This document shows positions 53,054-62,847 of a stretch of 64,000 nucleotides of DNA, piece after piece (within the stretch, counting starts at the first letter, position 1; every line of letters begins with the position of its first letter). Below the pieces are notes generated by a model. The model made no database searches. It was not told the DNA's origin and saw only the letters and a program-made list of their open reading frames with translations. Source of the DNA: Sphaerochaeta associata (GTDB taxonomy: Bacteria; Spirochaetota; Spirochaetia; Sphaerochaetales; Sphaerochaetaceae). The position numbers and the translations under genes are program-made. The stretch is from contig NZ_CP094929.1 in the NCBI RefSeq assembly GCF_022869165.1, positions 2,728,001-2,792,000 on the forward strand, read 5' to 3'.

Positions 53054-54571
53054 TTGTTGTCAGAAACCATACTCGAAATGACGGATATCAGCAAATCATT
53101 TCCTGGAGTCAAAGCTCTGGATGGCGTGGACTTCAAGCTCCGAAAAGGTGAAATCCATGCGCTCATGGGCGAAAACGGAGCGGGCAAATCCACACTGATA
53201 AAAGTCATCACCGGAGTCTACGAAAAAGACGCCGGCCTCATCACATTGCAGGGAGAGTCCATCCACTTCAAGACGCCCGAAGAAGCGCAGAACAAGGGAA
53301 TAGGCACCGTCTATCAGGAGATAATGCTGTGTCCGAATTTGACCGTGGCAGAGAATATGTTCATCGGCCGCAGTCACACAGCCCTCGTCAATTGGAAGCA
53401 GATGAACGAAAAGGCAGCCGAGCTGCTTGCATCACTGAGTATTCCTGCAAGTCCCACCCAGGAACTTTCCAGTTGTTCGATCGCCGTACAGCAGATGATT
53501 GCAATCGCCCGTGCAGTCGACATGGACTGTAAAATCCTCATACTCGACGAGCCCACCTCCTCGCTGGATGAAGACGAAGTACATAAACTCTTCGCCCTCA
53601 TGCGTCAGCTCAAAGAGCGGGGCGTAGGAATCATCTTCATCACGCACTTTCTCGAGCAGGTATACGAAATCAGTGACATGATCACCGTACTGCGCAACGG
53701 AAAGCTGGTAGGCGAATATGAAACATCCGCGCTCTCCCAATTCGACCTCATCGCAAAGATGCTGGGCAATGAACTTGAGGATATCAGCAAGCTTAAGAAA
53801 CATGAACCGGTGGCATCGGACTCCACCACCCCGGTCTTCGAATGCATCGGTCTTTCAAGTTCCAAAGGAGTCAGACCGTTCAATTTCACCATACAGAAAG
53901 GTGAAGTAAACGGATTCGCCGGACTACTCGGATCAGGACGCAGTGAAAGTGTGCGAGCCATCTTCGCTGCAGACAAGGTAACAGGCGGTGAAGTGAAAAT
54001 CCATGGCAAGCGGGTGAAAATCAAAACACCGCTTCAGGCCATACAACACGGAATAGGATACCTTCCCGAGGACCGCAAGGACGACGGCATCATCGCCGAC
54101 CTGTCGGTACGGGACAACATCATTCTCACGCTGCAGGTCATGAAAGGCTTCTTCAAACCCCTTTCACTGAAGCAGGCGCAGGCATTCGCCCAAGAGTACA
54201 TTGAGAAGTTGAACATCAAGACTCCGACTCCCAACACCCCCATCAAATCCCTCTCGGGAGGCAACCAGCAGAAAGTCATTCTGGCCAGGTGGCTGCTAAC
54301 CCACCCCGAGTACCTGATTTTGGATGAACCGACCCGGGGAATCGACGTTGGAACCAAGGTCGAGATTCAGAAACTGGTACTGAAGCTTGCATCTGAAGGG
54401 ATGAGTTTGACCTTCATCTCCTCGGAGATCGACGAGATGCTCAGAACCTGCTCGCACTTGATAGTCATGAAAGACCGTCAAATTGTAGCTCAGCTCAGAG
54501 GAACGGAATTGACGGAAAACGATGTAATGAACGTGATAGCCCAAGGGGGAAAGAACACATGCGCAAAGTAA
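53054..54571 (+). CDS. sugar ABC transporter ATPase (RbsA/YtfR type, double ABC)
   Basis: 505 aa from TTG 53054 (AAGGAG 8-9 nt upstream; a second TTG follows at once). First ABC half: GENGAGKSTLIKVITG, LSSCSIAVQQMIAIARAV, LILDEPTSSLDEDE. Second half: degenerate Walker A GLLGSGRSESVRAI, signature LSGGNQQKVILARWL, LILDEPTRGIDVG. Standard for ribose/galactofuranose-type importers. Overlaps the next permease gene by 13 bp. Confidence 0.93.
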   Translation: MLSETILEMTDISKSFPGVKALDGVDFKLRKGEIHALMGENGAGKSTLIKVITGVYEKDAGLITLQGESIHFKTPEEAQNKGIGTVYQEIMLCPNLTVAENMFIGRSHTALVNWKQMNEKAAELLASLSIPASPTQELSSCSIAVQQMIAIARAVDMDCKILILDEPTSSLDEDEVHKLFALMRQLKERGVGIIFITHFLEQVYEISDMITVLRNGKLVGEYETSALSQFDLIAKMLGNELEDISKLKKHEPVASDSTTPVFECIGLSSSKGVRPFNFTIQKGEVNGFAGLLGSGRSESVRAIFAADKVTGGEVKIHGKRVKIKTPLQAIQHGIGYLPEDRKDDGIIADLSVRDNIILTLQVMKGFFKPLSLKQAQAFAQEYIEKLNIKTPTPNTPIKSLSGGNQQKVILARWLLTHPEYLILDEPTRGIDVGTKVEIQKLVLKLASEGMSLTFISSEIDEMLRTCSHLIVMKDRQIVAQLRGTELTENDVMNVIAQGGKNTCAK

Positions 54572-55638
54572 TAAAGAACGTTTCCCACCTGGTGCTTCCC
54601 CTATCGGTGTTGACGCTGCTGGTCATCATCAATCTGATAAAGGGTGCCGACTACTTTTACATAACCATGGTGAACGGAGCCCTGTACGGGAACATCCCGA
54701 ACATCCTCTTCGGAGCCTCGGAGCTGGTCATCCTCTCCATAGGCATGACACTGGTTACCGCCGCTTCAAGAGGACAGGACATCAGCATCGGGGAGACAGC
54801 CACCATAACCTCAGCGGTATTCGTGCTCTATGTCCTGCAGGCACAAGAGGTCACCCTGCTTACGATAGTAATTGGCTTTCTCCTCAGTTGTGTTGCAGGC
54901 TTGCTTCTTGGAGCATTCAACGGCACCTTGGTTTCGGTATTCAAGGTTCAGCCGATGGTTGCATCGCTCATCCTCTTTACCGGCGGCAGGTCCATAGCCT
55001 TCATGATCGACGGCAAGCTGTCCCCCATCCTGGCCAATGACCTGTCGAACAAAATCGGTACGGTCATACCAGGCGTGCCGATACAGACTCCCATCATCCT
55101 GACGGTCCTCTTCATCGTGTTTGTTGCAGTGGTGTTCAAGACTACAACGCTCAGGCTCTATGTGGAGAGTGTGGGCATCAACCCGAATGCGGCACGACTG
55201 AACGGCATCAACCCCAAGAAAATCATATTCATAACCTTCTTGATCATGGGATTCTGCAGCGCAGTTGCCGGCTTCATCGCAGTGAACAAGGCAGGCCGCC
55301 ATGACAGCGTCAACCTGCTCAAGCTCATCATGATGGATGCAATCCTCGCCGTGGCCATAGGCGGGAACTCATTGGGCGGTGGAAAGTTCAGCATCAGCGG
55401 TTCGGTCATCGGGGCGTATACGATAGAGATGCTCAACCGGACGCTGCTGAGGCTGGAGATAGACCCGGCGATGATCAAGGTCTTCAAGGCGGTCTTCATC
55501 ATCATTCTCATGGTGGTTGCATCACCGGTGGTCCGCTTGTACATCAGCAGAACCATGGACAAGATCCGAGCTTGGAGAAGTGCTGCAGGCAGAGCACCCA
55601 TTCCCACCACGAGAGCTGCAGGGAAGAAGGAGCAATAG
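54559..55638 (+). CDS. sugar ABC transporter permease (YtfT-like)
   Basis: 359 aa with about 9-10 membrane segments. Contains GMTLVTAASRGQDISIGETA, the BPD_transp_2 motif (normally AGGIDLSVG; here in the variant RGQDISIGE), and AVAIGGNSLGGGKFSISGSV. Forms the channel with the YjfF-like permease downstream. The start lies inside the ATPase gene. Confidence 0.9.
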   Translation: MRKVIKNVSHLVLPLSVLTLLVIINLIKGADYFYITMVNGALYGNIPNILFGASELVILSIGMTLVTAASRGQDISIGETATITSAVFVLYVLQAQEVTLLTIVIGFLLSCVAGLLLGAFNGTLVSVFKVQPMVASLILFTGGRSIAFMIDGKLSPILANDLSNKIGTVIPGVPIQTPIILTVLFIVFVAVVFKTTTLRLYVESVGINPNAARLNGINPKKIIFITFLIMGFCSAVAGFIAVNKAGRHDSVNLLKLIMMDAILAVAIGGNSLGGGKFSISGSVIGAYTIEMLNRTLLRLEIDPAMIKVFKAVFIIILMVVASPVVRLYISRTMDKIRAWRSAAGRAPIPTTRAAGKKEQ

Positions 55639-55639
55639 G

Positions 55640-56731
55640 ATGGCATCGGCGAATATACTCAAACAAAAAGCAAGACTATCGAACTCGAATATTCTCTTTC
55701 TCATCGCTGCAGTCATCTTTGTACTGATGTACCTGTTTGCAATAATCAGTTACCCGGCCAGCTTTATGCAGTTCCAGACGTTCTTCGACTTGTTCAACCT
55801 CAATGCTCCACTGCTCATCATGACATTGGGATTGTGCATCGTCATGATCGGAGGCGGCATCGACATCTCCATCGGCTCGGTGTGCGGCCTGATAACCATG
55901 GCCTGTGCGGTGTATCTGCAATCCGAGTCAGGAAGCATCGGCGGTGCCATCCTCATCGCACTGGGCATAGGCATTGCGTTCGGAATCCTGCAAGGCTACC
56001 TTATCGCCTATCTTGAGATCCAACCGTTCATCATCACCTTGTCCGGCTTGTTCCTGGCACAAGGCCTGTTGACGACACTGCATAAGGATCCGATCAACGT
56101 AACCATGCCGGCATTCGTAAGACTCAGGGATTTTGAATTTGTGATCACATGGCTGGGTACGAGAAACAGACTGGGTGTTTTCATCCCTTGTGAAATAAAA
56201 CCCGGAACCGTACTTGTGGTAATTTTGCTTGTCATACTGGCATCGTTGATGAAGTGGTCGCGTTTTGGACGTAATGTCTACGCCGTCGGCGGCAACATGC
56301 ACAGCGCCCTGATGCTCGGCGTCAACGTAAAAAGAACCATATTCATCACCTATGTGATCAGCGGATTGACCGCCGGCATAGCGGGCTTCGTGTACATAAT
56401 GACCACAGGGGCCGGCAATGTCGGGAATGCGGCGGGAGCCGAAATGAAAGCCATAGCCTCGGCCATCATAGGAGGAACACTGCTCAACGGCGGTGTCGGG
56501 AACCTGCTGGGTGCACCGATAGGTACGTTGACGCTGCTGGTGATCAACGAACTGATCCGGGCGGCGGGTGTTCAATCGAACTTCCAAGCAATGGTAAGCG
56601 GTCTGTTGCTGTACTTCTTCATCGTACTGCAAAGCATCATCATGTCGCTGCGTGACCGAAAGAGCATCAAACTCACCCTGCCGCCTTGGCTCAAGCTTTC
56701 GGACAAGCAGCAGGTTCCAAGCAACCAGTAA
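55640..56731 (+). CDS. sugar ABC transporter permease (YjfF-like)
   Basis: 363 aa from ATG 55640 (AAGGAGCAATAGG). BPD_transp_2 fold with GLCIVMIGGGIDISIGSVCG, YAVGGNMHSALMLGV and AIIGGTLLNGGVGNLLGA. Two different permeases in one operon match the YtfT/YjfF arrangement. The stop is 18 bp from the end of the convergent response-regulator gene. Confidence 0.92.
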   Translation: MASANILKQKARLSNSNILFLIAAVIFVLMYLFAIISYPASFMQFQTFFDLFNLNAPLLIMTLGLCIVMIGGGIDISIGSVCGLITMACAVYLQSESGSIGGAILIALGIGIAFGILQGYLIAYLEIQPFIITLSGLFLAQGLLTTLHKDPINVTMPAFVRLRDFEFVITWLGTRNRLGVFIPCEIKPGTVLVVILLVILASLMKWSRFGRNVYAVGGNMHSALMLGVNVKRTIFITYVISGLTAGIAGFVYIMTTGAGNVGNAAGAEMKAIASAIIGGTLLNGGVGNLLGAPIGTLTLLVINELIRAAGVQSNFQAMVSGLLLYFFIVLQSIIMSLRDRKSIKLTLPPWLKLSDKQQVPSNQ

Positions 56732-56749
56732 CAAAGAGTGCTTGTTTCT

Positions 56750-58339
56750 TCAACTCTGGCATTTGCTCCCGGTCCTGAACTCCCGGGGGGAAATGCCTGT
56801 ATGTTTCTTGAAAATATAACTGAAGTAATGGGGGTCGCCGAATCCAACCTCGTAGGCGATGTCCGCACTTCTGTGCGATGTCGTCAACAGCAGCTCCTTG
56901 GATGTATTGATACGGACCCGGGTAAGATACTCAATGAACGTTTCACCGGTTTCCTGCGAGAAGATGGTGCTGAAATGGTTGGGGCTTACATGGACGATCG
57001 AGGCCACCGAGTGCAGGGAGATGTCCTGGTCGGCAAAGTGCAGGTTGATATGCTGCTTTGCCTTCTGAATCATTTCATAGTATTTTCCAGCCGCTTTTTG
57101 ATCCCTGAAATCTATGAAAGGATCGAGGATTGACTTCACCCCGTCACAGAAGGTCTCTTTCGAACCGGCCATCTCTAAAAGTTGGGCTTTATTCGATAAG
57201 CACGGAATTACTTCCTGCACAACACCACCCAGTTCATCAATAATCCTTGAGATAGCCACCATAAGGTCATAGAGAAGATAATAGCTGATGAGCGTGGTCT
57301 GCAACGGGTCGGTGCCTATCATGGTCATATACTGGGCGATGATCTCATTGATGCCCGATTTCTTCACATATTTAAGCCGCTCCGATATGGGGCTTCCGTC
57401 CAGTTTCAGAAAGTCAATTTCAGAAAAGGTATTCAGGTCATGAATGCCGATTATCAGATTCTGACCGGTCTTTACAGAAAAGGTAATGGCCTTTTCCGCA
57501 TCGGCATAGGATTGGGAGAGGCTGCCGATCCGCTCGACGAACGAGCCTATTCCGATTGTCACCAAGCATTTGGTGTTTCGTTCCACCTCATATTTTATGG
57601 CCTGCCCCAATGTATATGCAGTCTCTTCGAGAGGTTCGGATACAAGCTGCTTCAACAGCAGGACGATGGAGTCCCTGCTCTGGGAAAAGCATACCACCTC
57701 CTCCTGATGGTCGATGAGGCTGTTGATATTGAGCTTGGCGTTGATCAGTTCTGCATAGTTTTCAGAGGAGATGGAGAGCTTGATGATGGCTACAAGGTAC
57801 CCATGGGCGATGAGATCGAGTCCCATGTCCCCGCCTTTTTCAAGTGCATCCTCGGTTTTGACAATACCGGTTACCAGGTCGTACAGCCAGCGCTCCCTGA
57901 TCAGGTCCGAATTGGATTGGGCCTGCTGTTTCAAGTTCTCAATGCTTGAAAGGTGCAGTTTCTCCTGCTCGATCCTATCCACCAGTTTGCCGAGCGTTAG
58001 AAGCATATCCGAGGCGGAAATAGGTTTAAGGATGTACTCATCAACTCCGATTGATATTGCTTCCTGCGCGTACTGGAATTCGTCGTGCCCGGAGATGATG
58101 ATGATTTTTATCCAGGGAAGTATCTTCTTGATGATTCTGGAGAGGCTCAGCCCGTCAACAAACGGCATCCGAATATCAGTGATCAGGATGTCGGGTTTCA
58201 CATCCTTCATGATCGAGAGGGCCATCTCGCCGTCCGAGGCTTCTCCGACGAGAACGAACGGCCCCGATCCCGCCTGAATGCTGTTTCGAAGCCCTTCACG
58301 TACTACAATTTCGTCTTCTGCAATAAATACCTTATACAT
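56750..58339 (-). CDS. YesN-type response regulator with AraC HTH
   Basis: 529 aa from ATG 58339 (a TTG three codons upstream is the alternative). REC domain: FIAEDEIVVREGL, phospho-acceptor Asp in DILITDIRMPFVDGLSL, ISGHDEFQYAQEA, Lys in EYILKPISASDM. A long middle region (~130-420) links to a C-terminal AraC pair of helix-turn-helices (VASIVHVSPNHFSTIFSQET; IAYEVGFGDPHYFSYIFKKH). The start overlaps the kinase stop (ATGTATAA). Likely activates the facing ABC operon when its sugar is sensed. Confidence 0.92.
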   Translation of the reverse strand: MYKVFIAEDEIVVREGLRNSIQAGSGPFVLVGEASDGEMALSIMKDVKPDILITDIRMPFVDGLSLSRIIKKILPWIKIIIISGHDEFQYAQEAISIGVDEYILKPISASDMLLTLGKLVDRIEQEKLHLSSIENLKQQAQSNSDLIRERWLYDLVTGIVKTEDALEKGGDMGLDLIAHGYLVAIIKLSISSENYAELINAKLNINSLIDHQEEVVCFSQSRDSIVLLLKQLVSEPLEETAYTLGQAIKYEVERNTKCLVTIGIGSFVERIGSLSQSYADAEKAITFSVKTGQNLIIGIHDLNTFSEIDFLKLDGSPISERLKYVKKSGINEIIAQYMTMIGTDPLQTTLISYYLLYDLMVAISRIIDELGGVVQEVIPCLSNKAQLLEMAGSKETFCDGVKSILDPFIDFRDQKAAGKYYEMIQKAKQHINLHFADQDISLHSVASIVHVSPNHFSTIFSQETGETFIEYLTRVRINTSKELLLTTSHRSADIAYEVGFGDPHYFSYIFKKHTGISPREFRTGSKCQS

Positions 58340-59804
58340 TGAATCCAACCTCAGGTACGCTGAAATACACAGTAGTACCCTCTTGATACCGACTTGTTAT
58401 TTCCAGCTTCGTGCTTGCATCATAATACAGCTCCAGCCTCTTGTTAACATTATACAATCCATAGACATTGTTCAGATCCTCGGGATCAGCAGAGCCGTTG
58501 ATCTGCTGGTTGATGTTTGCAAGTTTCTCTTCGGTCATTCCTATCCCGTTGTCCTGGACTGAGAAACACAGGCGATTGTTTTCACGCCAGCCTTTCACCG
58601 ACAAGAATCCTCGACCCCGCTTATTCTTGATCCCGTGGTACAAGGCGTTTTCAACAAGAGGCTGCAGCACGAGTTTCAAGATTTGGCAGCTTGCCATTTC
58701 AGGTTCGTACTCAATCTCATAATCCAAAATATCCCTGTATCGTATCTTCTGAATGGTCAGATAGCTTTTCACATGCTCAAATTCCTCGCTGACCGTCAGA
58801 TAATCCTTTCCCTTGTTCAGAGATATCCTGAAGAAACTTGAGAAGGCGCGTGTTATATCAATGACCTGGTCATTCTTCTTCTCTTCGGCTAGCCAGACTA
58901 TGGTATCGAATGTGTTATAGAGGAAATGGGGGGTGATCTGGGCCTGGAGGGCTTTCATCTCCGATTTCTGCAGGTTTTGCTGTTCCCTCACATTCTCTGC
59001 GATCAACTCTTGGATTTTGACAGCCATGATGTTCAGGTTGTCGGTCAGTCCGTCAAGCTCGCTTACCTGAGGAAGTTTCACCCTGACCGTAAAATCCCCC
59101 TCGGCAATTCTCTTTGACAGGTCATCAAGCCTTTTAATCGGGTCGTTGATGCTGGCGGTCACCGAACGCTGGGTAAAAACAGCGAAGATTGCAACAAACA
59201 CCACGGTAAAAATCTGAATGACGGTCAGGACGAATGTAATGCGCTTGTGATGCTCGTTTGTTATTGTTGCCGACTCGATTACGCGTACGATAAAATCCTG
59301 GAGGATGTCGGAGATGAGGGCGGACACGCCTCGGATTTCATCGAGCATTTCCTCATTCGCACTCACCAGGGACTGGTTCGCCATCTGGCTTCCCAACCGA
59401 TCGACATTGCGCCTGAGCGTATCGACGGCACGACCGGCGACCTCAAGCATCTGCCTGTTTTCCCGTTCTTCGGTCGTTCTCATGATGTCATCCAGGCTTT
59501 CGTTGATTCCGTCGATGATGTCGTACTGCCGACCTTCTTCGAATTTCTTGTTTCCTGCTACAATATCCCATACCTCATTGGAGATATCCATTTTTACCGT
59601 TTGATTGAGACGGTTTGTCTTGCTGACATTGGTAATGATGAGGTCATAGCGAACCATCTGGACAACAAACGAGAAGATGGTGATAACCGGTGGGGTTATC
59701 ATCAAAAGGATTATGATCACGTAGGAGAGCTTGATCCTCTCTTTAATGCTCCTGCTTTTAAACACTGAGAAAATCTTATCGACCATGGAAATCTGGTGCT
59801 TCAT
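58332..59804 (-). CDS. YesM/LytS-type sensor histidine kinase
   Basis: 490 aa from ATG 59804, which lies 1 bp after the upstream stop (TGATATG). Two membrane segments (about 25-50 and 175-200) enclose a ~125-residue helical extracytoplasmic region; HAMP (NDPIKRLDDLSKRIAEGDF); phosphorylation His in AQITPHFLYNTFDT; and GHKL motifs LVENALYHGIKNK and VQDNGIGMTEE. Passes a sugar signal from the adjacent sensor lipoprotein to the YesN regulator. Coupled translation on both sides. Confidence 0.92.
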   Translation of the reverse strand: MKHQISMVDKIFSVFKSRSIKERIKLSYVIIILLMITPPVITIFSFVVQMVRYDLIITNVSKTNRLNQTVKMDISNEVWDIVAGNKKFEEGRQYDIIDGINESLDDIMRTTEERENRQMLEVAGRAVDTLRRNVDRLGSQMANQSLVSANEEMLDEIRGVSALISDILQDFIVRVIESATITNEHHKRITFVLTVIQIFTVVFVAIFAVFTQRSVTASINDPIKRLDDLSKRIAEGDFTVRVKLPQVSELDGLTDNLNIMAVKIQELIAENVREQQNLQKSEMKALQAQITPHFLYNTFDTIVWLAEEKKNDQVIDITRAFSSFFRISLNKGKDYLTVSEEFEHVKSYLTIQKIRYRDILDYEIEYEPEMASCQILKLVLQPLVENALYHGIKNKRGRGFLSVKGWRENNRLCFSVQDNGIGMTEEKLANINQQINGSADPEDLNNVYGLYNVNKRLELYYDASTKLEITSRYQEGTTVYFSVPEVGFNV

Positions 59805-59805
59805 A

Positions 59806-60825
59806 TCAATACCCACGCGGTTCTATGAGCGAAAGGTCATCGGTTTCATAAAACACTTCTTCATGTACGTATTGGAGTCGTGGGATGTATTGACCAGCCG
59901 CCAACCTTTCAGCCAGCCTGATGATTTCCGGACCGGTCTTGGGATTGCATTCGATGACACAATTCACCTTTCCTTCCCGCAGTGCATCGATGGCTGCCTG
60001 CTGAGCATCTATGGTAACAATGACGATATCCTTTCCAGGACGAATCCCTCTCTCTTCCATCGCCTCGATCGCCCCAAGGGTCATGCCGTCATTGTGGGAG
60101 AATATCACGTCGATGTCTTCATACATATCCAGAAACTCAACAGCAAGTTCGTACCCTTTGGAGCGGAGAAAGTCACCTGATTTGCTGTAGATGATTTGAA
60201 ACTCCGGATGCGACGCAAGCACTTCCCTGAAGCCTTCCGCCCTTCCATTTGCCACCGAAGAACCTTCCGTCCCGAATAATTCCACGATGGTAATGGGTTC
60301 TTTGGTTTGCTCGAAACGCTTACGCTTCTCTGAAAATGTATCCAATACGAATTGCCCGGCATTCCGGCCCTCCTTCAAGCTGTCGGTACCGATGAAGCCG
60401 GCATAGAGCGAGGGGTCTGCCACTTCGATCTTTCGGTCTGTAACCAGGACAGGAATCCCGGCGTCGCGGGCTTCCTGCAATACATTATCCCAGCCATCGG
60501 TGACGATCGGAACGAATACGATTACATCGACTTGATACGCAATGAAAGAGCGTATCGCCTTAATCTGGTTCTCCTGTTTCTGTTCAGCATTGTCATACAC
60601 CAGCTGCACCCCCTGTGCAGCTGCGGCATCCTGCACCGAGCGGGTGTTGCATGTTCTCCAGGCACTTTCAGCACCAATCTGCGAAAAACCCACAATAAGC
60701 CCATGATCTTCTTCAAATTGAGAGCTCTTCCCCTTTTGCGCGCCGCATCCAACGAGACAACAGGTGAGCAGGAGGAACATGATAGTACGGAATTGCTTGC
60801 TGATTGACCATTTCATATGAATCAT
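59806..60825 (-). CDS. YtfQ-like sugar-binding lipoprotein, sensor component
   Basis: 339 aa; ATG at 60825 or the Met at 60816, both before the signal peptide and lipobox LVGC (Cys27). PBP1 fold very like YtfQ galactofuranose-binding proteins: VGFSQIGAESAWRTCNTRSV, AEQKQENQIKAIRSFIAYQV, VPIVTDGWDNVLQEA, VTDRKIE. It precedes and is coupled to a YesM kinase and YesN regulator instead of permeases, which is the layout of three-component sugar sensors such as XylFII-LytS. Likely presents bound sugar to the kinase. Confidence 0.88.
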   Translation of the reverse strand: MIHMKWSISKQFRTIMFLLLTCCLVGCGAQKGKSSQFEEDHGLIVGFSQIGAESAWRTCNTRSVQDAAAAQGVQLVYDNAEQKQENQIKAIRSFIAYQVDVIVFVPIVTDGWDNVLQEARDAGIPVLVTDRKIEVADPSLYAGFIGTDSLKEGRNAGQFVLDTFSEKRKRFEQTKEPITIVELFGTEGSSVANGRAEGFREVLASHPEFQIIYSKSGDFLRSKGYELAVEFLDMYEDIDVIFSHNDGMTLGAIEAMEERGIRPGKDIVIVTIDAQQAAIDALREGKVNCVIECNPKTGPEIIRLAERLAAGQYIPRLQYVHEEVFYETDDLSLIEPRGY

Positions 60826-61004
60826 CGACAGGACCCTTTTTCGTGCATGTACACTGATTATACATTCTCAGCACTGGAATTAACAGGAAAAGTTGAGAAC
60901 AGCCACCCCCATCTTCATCCTCCTGCATCGATGGGAGAAAGAGATGATCTCTGGTTGAAGCCGAGGTTCCTTTTTCAACTAACCGCGTTTATTCTATGGA
61001 ATGA

Positions 61005-61210
61005 TTTCGTTGGTTGAAAAATCTGAAGACAAAGCTTCAGGTTAAAAAGGATGGACGTTTCTTTTGGCAATACTTCCTACAACCAAGATGCGGAACGTAC
61101 AAACTTTTCACAACTCAGATGGCACTGTATGTTGGTCCAAAACCAATCGGTGATGATCTCATCAGCAGTGAGCAGGACGCATACCCTACAGCTGTTGGCT
61201 TGGCCAAACA
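61005..61210. repeat. dispersed degenerate repeat, copy C
   Basis: Homologous to copy B (32296-32520) in the same order of blocks: GAAGACAAAGCTTCAGGTT, GACGTTTCTTT, TACTTCCTACAACCAAG, AACGTACAAAC, GGCACTGTATG, GGTCC. Occupies most of the gap 60826-61318, which has no other feature. Confidence 0.6.
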
Positions 61211-61318
61211 GAAAAGTCATGTAAACAATAAATGGGAGACTGTTTTCCCATGCTGTTCACCTCACACAAAGATCTGGCAGAATAGGTGGAGTACTCAACG
61301 GTGTTCAAGAGCCATCAA

Positions 61319-62132
61319 TTATTGAACGAAGCCATAACGGCTACTCAGATATTCCTTATCCCAGATTTTATAGTAGGAAAGCTCAAATAGTGTTATCTCA
61401 TTTTCATATGAACAGCACACATCCTTGATCCTTATATGAGGACCGGAAAAGAGTTCCTCTACAACTCTCTCAATGTACTCTTTCTTATCCAGTCCAAGAT
61501 CAACGTCGAATGAACTTCCCTGCAGAAGAATACGTATTTCCAAGTTGTATACATCAGTGGGAGGTATTTCTGAAAAAGGATCGAGTTTGAAGAAAAAGCG
61601 TTTGATCGAAGGGAAAGATTTATTAAGTTCTGTGAGCTTGTTGTCGAGTTTTTTATTCTTTGAAAGATAGGTATTAAAGAGATCCGGAAAGGCAGGTCGG
61701 CTGTACCGTTTAGACAACCAGGAAACCAGCGTCGACAAAGATTCCGTGGTAAGCTCCTTATCAGAAACTGGAAAGTTTTCGTCAATCAGATTCCGAGGAA
61801 TACGTATCCGATGAGCCATTTGTACATGAAAAAAAGTGCCACCTCTGTCTTCCACATGCAATCTACGAGGATTTTTCCCATACCTTAAATTTATATCGCA
61901 AGCTTCAATAGATTGTGCACAAAGAAATTCAACAAACGGTTCATTCTCAAGAGAATGATGTTGCAAATCACAATCTTGGCTGAATAGAATGCATGCGTCT
62001 GCTTCATTTACCCAAGAGAACTGCTCAGTAGCATGGCTTACCAGCACATCTTTTTAATGCACCGTCAAATACTTGTCCTTGTTTCCAACCCAGTTTTTGT
62101 ATCCGTTGTTGTATTGTCTCTACCACACCCAT
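61319..62132 (-). pseudogene. Cys-motif protein of the TIGR04255 operon, frameshifted
   Basis: The main frame (61319-62047, 242 codons) begins at a weak GTG directly after an in-frame stop and lacks a ribosome site. A second frame starts at ATG 62132 (AAGGGATA upstream; MGVVETIQQRIQKLGWKQGQ) and runs VFDGALKR into stop at 62025. Removing one A from the A5 run at 62051-62055 joins them (GALKDVLVSHATEQFSW), giving about 271 aa. The body has ADACILFSQDCDLQHHS and INLRYGKNPRRLHVED, a recurrent pattern (SQxCDL ... GKNPRxLH) in proteins that I associate with HTH/TIGR04255-type loci. Either a frameshift mutation, a sequence error, or programmed +1 shifting. Confidence 0.65.
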
Positions 62133-62145
62133 TATCCCTTCTCTT

Positions 62146-62847
62146 CTAAGAAAGAAGCTGATCAAGATTATAGGCGAAGGTTTCTTCCGAAGCCTTCTTT
62201 GTTGCAGCCAGTCTGTCTAGTTCTTCCTTTTTCCTGCGAGATCGATCCAACAACTCTTCCAAGACCTGGATAATGGTACTACGTTGTTCAACAACAGCAT
62301 TTGGAGAGGAAATCACTTCGAACAAAGAGGCATTCAGCTTTGCGATGTGATGATGCAAATACAACTGGACAGTATCCTCAGAAGAAATATCAGAAATTTC
62401 GCATACTAATTGGAACAATTGCTCAATCCGCTTTTTATTCGCACCTGAGGGCTCCATCGTCCTATTCAACCACCCGTAGATGGTAACACGGCTCACTCCG
62501 AATATTTGAGCCCATTCAGTCTTTCTGAACTGAAAGAACCGATGGAGATGCTTGAATTGTTCATAGATATCAGTAACAAGTGACTTCTGTTTGGCTTTAG
62601 ATACCATGACAGCATCCGTAGAAGTTTTTTGAGAAAAAATCCAGTACGTATTTGGAATCATCTTATATGCAGTACCGGCCATAAAGGTTTGTTGTAAAAT
62701 ATTTTCATCTACCAGCTTATTTGAATCTTCAGAAAAATAAATAACTTGAACATTCAAGCTGCTACAATTACTTACATTTTTATAGGACCTTGAAGGTGCA
62801 AATCCTATGCAGGTAGTCTGTGTTGCATCGCCGGTTGTCATGACCAT
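62146..62847 (-). CDS. helix-turn-helix protein of the TIGR04255 operon
   Basis: 233 aa. Residues ~95-140 form an HTH of the XRE/MerR-like sort (EWAQIFGVSRVTIYGWLNRT), with a long helical C terminus (VVEQRSTIIQVLEELLDRSR). Residues 1-90 form an unfamiliar beta-like region with four cysteines. The ATG overlaps the TIGR04255 gene's end by 10 bp and 13 bp separate it from the next gene, so all three are one unit. Probably a DNA-binding regulator or antitoxin of the unit. Confidence 0.75.
   Translation of the reverse strand: MVMTTGDATQTTCIGFAPSRSYKNVSNCSSLNVQVIYFSEDSNKLVDENILQQTFMAGTAYKMIPNTYWIFSQKTSTDAVMVSKAKQKSLVTDIYEQFKHLHRFFQFRKTEWAQIFGVSRVTIYGWLNRTMEPSGANKKRIEQLFQLVCEISDISSEDTVQLYLHHHIAKLNASLFEVISSPNAVVEQRSTIIQVLEELLDRSRRKKEELDRLAATKKASEETFAYNLDQLLS

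Noticed and set aside
55928-56734. 268-codon frame antisense to the YjfF-like permease
   Set aside because: Opposite strand of membrane-protein codons gives a false hydrophilic ORF.
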